A DNA stretch of 58,181 nt from the NCBI RefSeq assembly GCF_002013375.1, contig NZ_MAEW01000026.1, positions 1-58,181 on the forward strand. The letters run 5' to 3'. Position numbers and translations under genes: made by a program. The notes beneath the pieces are model-generated. The model saw only the letters and a program-made list of their open reading frames with translations. It was not told the origin of the DNA and searched no databases. This stretch comes from Mycobacterium sp. D16Q13 (lineage in GTDB: Bacteria; Actinomycetota; Actinomycetes; Mycobacteriales; Mycobacteriaceae). Positions 33,823-41,579 of this stretch are shown here, piece after piece. The first letter of the stretch is position 1; each line of letters starts with the position of its first letter.

Positions 33823-34355
33823 GCGATCTCGGCGAGTGTTGATTCCTCATGAACCGGCGCCCCCCACTGCGGGGCGATTGTCAGCGGAACCCAGCTGGCG
33901 CAGCCGCCGTGTGCTTCTGTGCGAAGAATTCGCACCGGCGCGACCATTGGGTACGCCCGCACCACCAACGCCGTGAGGCGGTGCTTGGGCCGAAAATCCA
34001 AGCGGTCCGCGCGAATCGATTCGATTGTCCAGATATGCAGTGCGGCAAGCTCTTCGAGTGCCTCGGGTCGATTGACCTCGACCGCGGCCACAACCTCGGC
34101 CCCGGCCCGCACCACGACGTGCGTTTCGGTGCTGTCGGCGACCGCGCGTGCCAGCAGGTCCTGATGTTCTGGCCGCACCCGCTCGGCATGGCCGTGCACC
34201 GCCGTCGGGAAGAGCAGGAACCGAGAATCAGCAAGGGTGAAGCGCTTCTCGTGGATTCCGCCCTTGCGCAGCAGAATCGTCTGTCGGCCATCGAGCATGC
34301 CGTGAATCGCGGCGCTCCACTCCTTCAGGGCGAGCCGGCTTGGAATCTCGGTCAC
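33792..34355 (-). CDS. DUF1802-family protein
   Basis: A 187-residue protein matching the DUF1802 family: ALKEWSAAIHGMLDGRQTIL, LLRKGGIHEKRFTLADSRFL, LFPTAVHGHAERV, and a second half with LHIWTIESIRADRLDFRPKH. No biochemical function is established. The start lies nine bases after the stop of the upstream universal stress protein gene on the same strand, so the two probably form an operon. Confidence 0.8.
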   Translation of the reverse strand: MTEIPSRLALKEWSAAIHGMLDGRQTILLRKGGIHEKRFTLADSRFLLFPTAVHGHAERVRPEHQDLLARAVADSTETHVVVRAGAEVVAAVEVNRPEALEELAALHIWTIESIRADRLDFRPKHRLTALVVRAYPMVAPVRILRTEAHGGCASWVPLTIAPQWGAPVHEESTLAEIAQRVRDSVGA

Positions 34356-34364
34356 ATCGCGAGA

Positions 34365-35246
34365 CTACGGCCGGGGCGTCACCAGCACCGGACAGGTGGC
34401 CTTGTGTATCAATGCGTGGCTGGTGGACCCGAGAAAGAAGCCCGCGACGTCACCGCGGCCGCGGCTTCCCGTGACGAGCAACTGTGCACCCTCGGCCTCG
34501 CGAAGCAAGACGTCGGCGGGATGCCCGACCGCGACAGTGCGCCGTACCGGCACATCCGGGTATTTCTCCTGCCAGCCATCCAGCCGCTCGGCAAGGATCT
34601 GTTCCTGGCGCTGTGCCTCTCGGGCCGAATCCATCGTGCTCCACGCCGTGTAGGCGTACACGTAGCCCGGAGGAATGTTGTTCCAGACATGCACTGCCAC
34701 CAGCTCGGCGTCTCGCATCGCGGCCTCCTCGAAGGCCCAGGCGATCGCGCCGTCACTGGATTCAGAGTCGGCGACGCCCACGACAATCGGCCCCGCCGGT
34801 CCCGGTGCTTCCCTGACGACGACGACCGGGCTGTGTCCCTTCGCGGTCAGCGACACCGACACCGAACCGGCCATCATCCCGGTGAATCCGCCGAGTCCGC
34901 TGGAACCAAGCACCGTCATGGCGGCGTTTCTCGACAGTTCGACGAGGATCGCCACCGGTTTACCGGTCGCCTTGACCGTGGACACCTCAATGTTCGGATG
35001 CAGTGCGTAGACGTGGTCCTTGGCCTGGCTGAGGAACTCGGCCCCGCCGGTGTCCAGGTGATCAAAGAAGCTCGCCGATGCTCCCAGGTTGTAGCCCTGG
35101 CCGAAGCTGCTGTGGTCGATGGCGTGGACCAGCGTCAGCGGCAGGTTCCGCCGCTGGGCCTCGGCACCCGCCCATGTCAGAGCGTGTAGAGCCGATGTCG
35201 ATCCGTCGATGCCCACGAGAATGTGCGGGTGGGTCGTGGTGGTCAT
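34365..35246 (-). CDS. Tandem universal stress protein (UspA x2)
   Basis: A 293-residue protein made of two Usp domains (about 6-145 and 155-292). Each has the ATP-binding G-x2-G-x9-G-S/T pattern near its end: MTVLGSSGLGGFTGMMAGSV and LVTGSRGRGDVAGFFLGSTS. Each starts with a VGIDGS/VGVADSE strand. Mycobacterial double-Usp proteins bind ATP and are often induced in hypoxia by DosR. A DosR-box-like sequence at 35312-35331 fits that. GGAGGAG precedes the ATG. Confidence 0.88.
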   Translation of the reverse strand: MTTTTHPHILVGIDGSTSALHALTWAGAEAQRRNLPLTLVHAIDHSSFGQGYNLGASASFFDHLDTGGAEFLSQAKDHVYALHPNIEVSTVKATGKPVAILVELSRNAAMTVLGSSGLGGFTGMMAGSVSVSLTAKGHSPVVVVREAPGPAGPIVVGVADSESSDGAIAWAFEEAAMRDAELVAVHVWNNIPPGYVYAYTAWSTMDSAREAQRQEQILAERLDGWQEKYPDVPVRRTVAVGHPADVLLREAEGAQLLVTGSRGRGDVAGFFLGSTSHALIHKATCPVLVTPRP

Positions 35247-35311
35247 GGCTCCTCCGATGCGGTAGGACGGTTGCTCCCACCACCGACACTATGGACAGGC
35301 CGCCGTGGCTC

Positions 35312-35331
35312 CCATGGGCCAAAATCCCCAT
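35312..35331 (-). promoter_or_regulatory. DosR-box-like site upstream of the Usp gene
   Basis: On the minus strand the sequence reads ATGGGGATTTTGGCCCATGG. It resembles the DosR box (GGGAC-central AT-GGCCC/GTCCC) but has a T where the box has C in the first half. It lies about 65 bases before the start codon, a usual distance. Universal stress genes are classic DosR targets. Confidence 0.35.
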
Positions 35332-35368
35332 TCTCTGTGACTTTCGCCCATACAAAGGTGTGCTGCAT

Positions 35369-35383
35369 CACTCAATATGAGTG
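35369..35383. repeat. 15-bp perfect palindrome upstream of the Usp gene
   Basis: CACTCA-ATA-TGAGTG. It lies between the divergent Usp and hemophore-related genes, about 125 bases before the former and 150 before the latter. It looks like an operator for an unidentified dimeric regulator. Confidence 0.4.
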
Positions 35384-35533
35384 TCATTCGTGTTGGCGGA
35401 GATCTCATTTGGGGCTCATGGGCCGGTAGATAGCATGACTAAGGACTCTGAGGATCCTGCTAGCGTTGTGCGTAACGGAATCTCGCCGGCAGTCGATATG
35501 GACGTCGGGGGAACTGGTGGAAGGTAGACGAGA

Positions 35534-35866
35534 ATGCCCTTGACGGCGAAGTTGATTGTTGGTTCTGGCGCGGTGGCATTGTCGCTGGTTGCGGGCGGTG
35601 GAATCGCTTCCGCCGACCCGGATGTGACGGCTATCGTCAACACCACGTGCACCTACCCGCAGATTATGGCGGCACTGAACGAGCAGTCGCCCGCGGCGGC
35701 ACAGCAGGTGAACGCGAATCCGATCGCCGGTGCGTGGCTGCAGCAGTTCGTGGCCTCTCCGCGAGCGAAGCGGCAGCAGATGGTCAACGAGGTGCGCGGT
35801 ATGCCCGCCGTTCAGGAGTACACCGTCCTGATCAACCAGGTCGCCAACTCCTGCAATAACTACTGA
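35534..35866 (+). CDS. Secreted hemophore-related protein
   Basis: A 110-residue protein with a signal peptide (about 1-27, VALSLVAGGGIASA, then DPDV). The mature chain is all-helical and has two cysteines (C39 and C107) that probably pair. The pattern TTCTYPQIMAALNEQSP ... AGAWLQQFVASPRAKRQQMV is that of the mycobacterial hemophore-related family. Family members bind haem or are structural relatives of haem binders. It is preceded by GGAAGGT and followed by a possible terminator at 35878-35913. Confidence 0.75.
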   Translation: MPLTAKLIVGSGAVALSLVAGGGIASADPDVTAIVNTTCTYPQIMAALNEQSPAAAQQVNANPIAGAWLQQFVASPRAKRQQMVNEVRGMPAVQEYTVLINQVANSCNNY

Positions 35867-35877
35867 TCGGCGATTTC

Positions 35878-35913
35878 CCGGCCGCTACCTCATAATGGTG
35901 ATGGGGCGGCCGG
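35878..35913 (+). terminator. Possible hairpin terminator after the hemophore gene
   Basis: Arms CCGGCCGC (35878-35885) and GCGGCCGG (35906-35913) pair perfectly across a 20-base loop, 12 bases after the stop codon. There is no U-tract, which is common for mycobacterial hairpins. Confidence 0.4.
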
Positions 35914-35992
35914 TCCATTGATGCGTCGGCACGCTTGCTAAGCCTGGTAGTCAGTGTGAGGTATATCCCGCTGGCTATCAGACCTTATTGAC

Positions 35993-36011
35993 TTAGGCTA
36001 GGCTTGGTTTA
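35993..36011 (+). promoter_or_regulatory. IdeR-box-like sequence in the gltB promoter region
   Basis: TTAGGCTAGGCTTGGTTTA agrees with the IdeR consensus TTAGGTTAGGCTAACCTAA at 13 of 19 positions, with a strong first half and a weak second half. TTGACT at 35988-35993 just precedes it and could be a -35. It lies about 145 bases before the proposed CTG start of gltB. Confidence 0.35.
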
Positions 36012-36154
36012 ATTGACCCCAAAGGGCCGGATTGCCGGCTTCTATCGGGTCGTGACCATGCCGAGCACTGGTCAGGGCGGGTTCGCTCAACGAACGAGAG
36101 ACCCAACGTCACACGCTGGATACGCCGTGCGCGGCGCTGGGTAAGGAGAATCGG

Positions 36155-39100
36155 CTGAACGGGCTGTATGACCAGAGCCAGGAGAAAAGTAGCTGCGGCG
36201 TCGGCTTCCTGACCCGCAAGGACGGCGTGCAGACACACGACGTAGTGCGGATGCTCCACGAGGCGCTCTGCGCCGTTCCGCACCGCGGTGGGATGTCTTC
36301 CGAAGGTGTCGGTGACGGAGCCGGTGTCAACATGGACCTGTCCTTGCGCTTCTTCTCCGAATTGACGGGTGATCCCGGCTTGCGACCGGGCCAGTTCGGC
36401 GTGGGCAACTTCTTCCTGCCCAATGACCCGGCGTTCCACCCCGAGGCCGAGGCGGTCATCGAGCAGGCACTGCTCGCCCAGGGATTCACGATTCTGCTCA
36501 AACGCGATGTGCCGGTGAACAATGCGGCGATCCGCCCGGCAGCCATCAGATATCAGCTGCCGATACGGCAGTGGGTGTTCCTCTCCGACTCCGACCGCAA
36601 GACGCATGAGGCGCTGATGGCGATCGAAGCTGTCGGCTACACACGCCCGGAATTGCTAGGGCTGTACCCACTCTCGCTCAGCACGCAGACTCAGGTTCTC
36701 AAGGGGCGCCTTAACTCGAATGAAGTGGTGCCCTACTTCAGTGACCTATCCGACCCGCGCATGGAAGTGCACTCGATGTTCTTCCACACGCGGTTCTCGA
36801 CGAACACCGCGCCGAATGCCACCATGGCCCAGCCGTTCCGGTTGATGGCGCACAACGGTGAGCTCAACACCGACAAGAAAAATCGCCTATCCGAAAACGC
36901 TATGGCACGCGCCCGTAATCGAGCGATCATTCGCCCGGTAGGGCAATCGGACAGCTGCCGGCTGGACCAGACCCTCCAGAGCCGTGTGCTCGAGGATGAC
37001 CTCGATCTTGTCACCGCCGTTGTCGCGATGATGCCGCCCGCGTGGGAGAACGACACGACACTCTCGCCCGAAGTGACGGCCATGCTGGAGTACTTCAGCC
37101 TCTACGAGGAGAAGAACGACGGCCCGGCCGCGTTGATCTTCGGAGACGGCACCATCATCGGCGCACGCCTGGACCGGCTGGGCCTTCGGCCGCTGCGCAC
37201 CGTCGAGACGGCCGAGTACCTGGGGGTGATGTCCGAGGCCGGCCAGATCTACTTTGACCCCGACACGGTGCTCGAGCGTGGCCGCATCGAAGCCGGCGGC
37301 ATGCGCTACTACGACCACGCCGAGCGTCGGTCCTACGGCACTGTTGAAGCGCTGGAAAAGCTTGCCGCGCGCCATGATTACCCCACCATGCTGGCGCAGG
37401 CCCGCGTGAACATCGCCGATCTGCCCCATGTGCCCCCCTTGGGCCAGGGTTCGCCGGCACGGTATGACGGTGACCTCGACCGGCACCAGCGGTACGTGGC
37501 CTATTCGCTCAACCAGGAGAGCTTCAAGTTCCTGATGGATCCGATGCTGGCCACCGGCCAGGAAAAGATCTCCGCGATGGGATACGGCGCGGCCATCAAC
37601 GCGCTCTCCAATCAGGAAGGCGGCGTTGCGAAATACTTCTCGCAGCGATTCGCTCAGGTGACCAACCCGCCGCTGGACTCCATCCGCGAGGCGGATGGAA
37701 TGACCTTGCGTGTCGCGCTTGGCGCGAAACCCAACAGCGGGGCACAGCCCGCACCGCAGATCGTGGTGCCCTCCCCCGTCCTCACTCATCTCGACATGCT
37801 CAAGATCCGCGAGCAGCAAGGCACCCCGGTGCGGCGTTTCGGGATGCGCTACCGAGTCGAGCTGTCCAACCCTGAGTCGAACGCCGAGCGGATCGTGCTG
37901 GCTATCGATGAATTATGCGATGCGGTAGAGGAATTCGCCCGGGAAACTGGCGGTATTGCCGTCATCTCCGATCGCCATGTCTCCAGTGATCGCGCCGCGA
38001 TGCCCCTCATCATCGTGATTTCCGCCATCAACCAGCGGCTGATCGAAGAGGGCCTGCGGCTGCGCGTTTCGCTGATCGCCGAGAGTGGGCAACTGTGCTC
38101 CTCCCATCACGTGGCCGCTGTGCTGGGCTTCGGAGCTTCGGCGGTGTATCCGCTCGCGGTGCAGATGCGGGCAGAGGAAAAGTACGGCGCCGATGCTGAC
38201 AAGGCGTTCAAGCATTTCGCCAAGGCAGCCGAGAAATCCCTGATGAAGACGATGGGCCGGGTCGGTCTCTGTACCGTCGAGAGTTACATCGGTGGAGAGT
38301 TCTTCGAGCCCAACTATCTGGACACGTCGGATCCGGTGTTGCACAGGTACTTCCCCAATGTGACGTCACCGGTCGCCGGTGTCGGATTCTCCACGCTGGC
38401 GGCGGCGGTCGCCGATTGGCATGCGCGGGCACTGGCGGTAACAGGTGAGAAGGACGTTCCATTACTCGGGCTGTTCAAGGAGCGGGCCGAAGGCGCCGGC
38501 CACTCGTACGGGACGACAGCCGTGCGTGGGTTCGTGGACATGACCGAGGAAGAAATCTCGTTCGGGGACGACGCGCGCCCGGATAACCCCGACATGGCCG
38601 ACCCAACCTACCTGCGGCTGCTGCCATTGCACCAGCTCGAGGGTGCGTTCGGCCTGGACGATGGTGCCTACCGCAACAACAGCTTTGACGAGCTGCCCGC
38701 ACGTGCCGTCGACAGTTTCGACATTACGCCCGGTTACCGCAGCTTCGTCCGGGCAATGAACACGGAACGTACCCGGCGCCCAGCCGCTCTTCGCGACGTG
38801 CTGGCCCTGCCCGCCGACGTCAACTTCGTGCGTACGGCCAATGAGTTCCGCAGGGAAATGGGGCAATTCGCCCGGTTTGGGAACAACGACTTTCAGGTGC
38901 GTGGCCTGTCCTGCCAGCAGACTGACGACGAGTTCGTCCTGCGGCTCGCGCACACCCACGAACGGCTGGCGGCTCTTGCGGCCTCGCTGCGCGTGCGGTT
39001 CGGCAGCGACATCACCGGCCAGGAGATCGTCGGCGACGAGCTGCGGGTGCGTGCGACAGGTCAGGCGGCGATCTACCTGGCGAAGATCAGGACGGCCCCC

Positions 39101-41572
39101 GAGTCGGTTCCGTTGTCCTCGGTGCAGCCGGCCAGCGAGATCACGCCGACGCTGACATCGGGAGCCATGAGCCACGGCGCGTTGGTTGCCCCGGCGCATG
39201 AGGCGGTGGCGCATGGAACCAACCTGGTTGGCGGCCTGTCGAACTGTGGTGAGGGCGGCGAGCACATCAGCCGTTACGGAACCATCCGCGGCTCTCGTAT
39301 CAAGCAGTTCGCGTCGGGCCGCTTCGGGGTGTGGGCGGGTTACCTCGCCGACCCGATGCTTCAGGAGTTGGAGATCAAGATCGGTCAGGGCGCCAAACCC
39401 GGTGAGGGCGGGCAGCTTCCTGCGCCCAAGGTGACCGTGCAGATCGCGGCGGCACGCGGCGGCACCCCTGGCGTTGAACTCGTCTCTCCCCCACCCCATC
39501 ACGACACGTACTCGATCGAGGATCTTGCCCAGCTCATCCACGATTGCAAGGCCGCGCGCGTCCGGGTGATCGTGAAGCTGGTGTCTTCGGAGGGCATCGG
39601 CACGATCGCGGTGGGTGTCGCGAAGGCCGGTGCGGACGTCATCAACGTCGCCGGGAACACCGGCGGCACCGGCGCGGCTGCCGTGACAAGCCTCAAGTAC
39701 GCGGGCCGGTCCGCCGAGATCGGCGTCGCGGAAGTACATCAGGCGCTTTGCGCCAACGGAATTCGGCAGAAGGTGGTGCTGCGCTGCTCGGGTGCGCACC
39801 AGACCGCCAGTGACGTCATCAAGTCGGCGCTGCTGGGCGCGGACAGCTTCGAGTTCGGAACCACCGCGCTGATGATGCTCAAGTGCGTCATGGCCAAGAA
39901 CTGCAACATCAAGTGCCCCGCCGGGTTGACGACCAACGCCGAGGTGTTCGAGGGTGACCCACGCGCGCTCGCCCAGTATCTGCTGAACATCGCGCATGAG
40001 GTGCGGGAGATCCTGGCGGCCCTCGGCCTGCGGACACTGCGCGAAGCGCGCGGGCGCAGCGACCTGCTGCACCTGTTGGACCATCCCTCGAGCATCGGCA
40101 CCCTCGATCTGCGCCGAATGCTCGCGGTGGCAGAGGAATTCGTCGTCGAGAACCCCGTGTACATGGAGAAGGACTACTCGGTGGACGACGCGTTCGCCGC
40201 CCAGCTCGATCTTGACGGCGCGGTACTGCCGCCCATGGGATTGACCAATCAGAACAAGAGCGTGGGCGGGCAGCTCGCGATCGACATCGAGCGGATGCTC
40301 AACTACCAGGGGGCGGACGGATCCGCGGTTGCCGCCGACGAGCGCGGCCGCCGTTATCTGCTGCCGGAGAGCGTCACCATCACCACCACCGGTTCGGCGG
40401 GCCAGAGCTACGGCGTCTTCTGTAACGACGGCATGGTGCTGACGCACACGGGCACCTGTAACGACGGCGTCGGCAAGAGCGCCTGCGGCGGCACGATCAC
40501 GGTGCGCTCGCCGGGCGGCGGTTCGGATGCCGCCGGAGGCAACGTTCTCATCGGTAACTTCGCACTGTTCGGCGCCTCCGGCGGCCGACTCTTTGTCGAG
40601 GGTCAGGCCGGCGACCGCTTCGCCGTTCGAAACTCGGGTGCCACAGCGGTGGTCGAAGGAGTCGGCGAATTCCTGTGCGAATACATGACAAACGGAGCTG
40701 TTCTCAACATCGGTGGCTTTGGTAAGGGCGTCGCGAATGGGATGAGCGGCGGCTTCCTGTATCAGTACGACCCACTGGGCGAACTGCCGTCGAAGGTAAG
40801 CACCGACTCGGTACTGGTACTGCCCGTCACCGATGCGCCGTTCCACGAGGCGGCCGCACGCATCCTGCTCGAATGGCATGTATCGGCTACCGGATCGGCC
40901 AAAGGTCAGGCTTTACTTGATGATTGGCAGTCCACTCGAGAGCACCTGGTCTATACGATGTCGCGGGCTCTGCTGCAATACCAGGATTCCGACGCCATTC
41001 TGCACGGCAAGACACGCAAGGAGCTGTTGGACGAGCTCACCGCTGCCCTGGCCGGCTACCAGGTGCATAAGTTGAAGCGGTCGTATCGCGACCAGCGCGA
41101 TGTCCTCGGTGGATCTGTGCCCGCCTATGGCGACACCGATACCGAGGGCATGTACGCGCTGCTCAACACCTACACGGTCCTGAACATGGCACAGCAGCTC
41201 GCACTATCGAGGATGGCGAACGTCACGGAGGTGACGGATCCGCGGATCGACAAGGCGGTGCGCAATCTCGTGCTGACCGAAGACTTTTTCCTGATCCAGA
41301 AGCTGCAGAAGTATGCGAGGGAGGCAATCGACGGATACAGCGACGAGGACCTGGCCGTGCTCATCGCGGACAAGCGCCTTACCGACTACAAGGACGCGCT
41401 GAACCAGCGCAATGTCCTGTCAATGGACAGCCCCGGCACCTATGGCTGGATCCTCTTCCAGAGCGCCAAGAACCTGGACAAGATCGGCCGTCTGCCTTCC
41501 TTCGAAGAGCTATTCGCACATCAGGCGTTGCCTGTCGTCGCCCTCTCCGGACCGTCCCTCCAGACCACGTGA
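36155..41572 (+). CDS. gltB: Glutamate synthase large subunit-like protein (GltB type)
   Basis: A 1805-residue GltB-type protein. Class II glutaminase domain: Cys14 in SSCGVGFL becomes the N-terminal nucleophile after processing; FSTNT and MAHNGELNT follow. A central domain comes next, then the FMN synthase domain (GEGGEHISRYGTIRGSRIKQ, GNTGGTGAAAVTSLKY). The Cys cluster is at about 1244-1254, and a GXGXG beta-helix follows (GGFGKGVANGMSGG). About 215 extra helical residues end the chain. The Cys spacing is C-x5-C-x3-C, one residue shorter than the usual C-x5-C-x4-C of the 3Fe-4S site. No ATG, GTG or TTG exists in frame before the glutaminase Cys. CTG at 36155, six bases after AAGGAG, is the likely start. 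No gltD is adjacent; a diflavin reductase gene follows. Confidence 0.85.
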   Translation: MNGLYDQSQEKSSCGVGFLTRKDGVQTHDVVRMLHEALCAVPHRGGMSSEGVGDGAGVNMDLSLRFFSELTGDPGLRPGQFGVGNFFLPNDPAFHPEAEAVIEQALLAQGFTILLKRDVPVNNAAIRPAAIRYQLPIRQWVFLSDSDRKTHEALMAIEAVGYTRPELLGLYPLSLSTQTQVLKGRLNSNEVVPYFSDLSDPRMEVHSMFFHTRFSTNTAPNATMAQPFRLMAHNGELNTDKKNRLSENAMARARNRAIIRPVGQSDSCRLDQTLQSRVLEDDLDLVTAVVAMMPPAWENDTTLSPEVTAMLEYFSLYEEKNDGPAALIFGDGTIIGARLDRLGLRPLRTVETAEYLGVMSEAGQIYFDPDTVLERGRIEAGGMRYYDHAERRSYGTVEALEKLAARHDYPTMLAQARVNIADLPHVPPLGQGSPARYDGDLDRHQRYVAYSLNQESFKFLMDPMLATGQEKISAMGYGAAINALSNQEGGVAKYFSQRFAQVTNPPLDSIREADGMTLRVALGAKPNSGAQPAPQIVVPSPVLTHLDMLKIREQQGTPVRRFGMRYRVELSNPESNAERIVLAIDELCDAVEEFARETGGIAVISDRHVSSDRAAMPLIIVISAINQRLIEEGLRLRVSLIAESGQLCSSHHVAAVLGFGASAVYPLAVQMRAEEKYGADADKAFKHFAKAAEKSLMKTMGRVGLCTVESYIGGEFFEPNYLDTSDPVLHRYFPNVTSPVAGVGFSTLAAAVADWHARALAVTGEKDVPLLGLFKERAEGAGHSYGTTAVRGFVDMTEEEISFGDDARPDNPDMADPTYLRLLPLHQLEGAFGLDDGAYRNNSFDELPARAVDSFDITPGYRSFVRAMNTERTRRPAALRDVLALPADVNFVRTANEFRREMGQFARFGNNDFQVRGLSCQQTDDEFVLRLAHTHERLAALAASLRVRFGSDITGQEIVGDELRVRATGQAAIYLAKIRTAPESVPLSSVQPASEITPTLTSGAMSHGALVAPAHEAVAHGTNLVGGLSNCGEGGEHISRYGTIRGSRIKQFASGRFGVWAGYLADPMLQELEIKIGQGAKPGEGGQLPAPKVTVQIAAARGGTPGVELVSPPPHHDTYSIEDLAQLIHDCKAARVRVIVKLVSSEGIGTIAVGVAKAGADVINVAGNTGGTGAAAVTSLKYAGRSAEIGVAEVHQALCANGIRQKVVLRCSGAHQTASDVIKSALLGADSFEFGTTALMMLKCVMAKNCNIKCPAGLTTNAEVFEGDPRALAQYLLNIAHEVREILAALGLRTLREARGRSDLLHLLDHPSSIGTLDLRRMLAVAEEFVVENPVYMEKDYSVDDAFAAQLDLDGAVLPPMGLTNQNKSVGGQLAIDIERMLNYQGADGSAVAADERGRRYLLPESVTITTTGSAGQSYGVFCNDGMVLTHTGTCNDGVGKSACGGTITVRSPGGGSDAAGGNVLIGNFALFGASGGRLFVEGQAGDRFAVRNSGATAVVEGVGEFLCEYMTNGAVLNIGGFGKGVANGMSGGFLYQYDPLGELPSKVSTDSVLVLPVTDAPFHEAAARILLEWHVSATGSAKGQALLDDWQSTREHLVYTMSRALLQYQDSDAILHGKTRKELLDELTAALAGYQVHKLKRSYRDQRDVLGGSVPAYGDTDTEGMYALLNTYTVLNMAQQLALSRMANVTEVTDPRIDKAVRNLVLTEDFFLIQKLQKYAREAIDGYSDEDLAVLIADKRLTDYKDALNQRNVLSMDSPGTYGWILFQSAKNLDKIGRLPSFEELFAHQALPVVALSGPSLQTT

Positions 41573-41579
41573 AGAAGCC

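Noticed and set aside
38462..40879. Very long open frame antisense to gltB (about 800 codons)
   Set aside because: It mirrors the gltB reading frame in GC-rich DNA. The translation has no recognisable family features, while the sense strand is unmistakably GltB.
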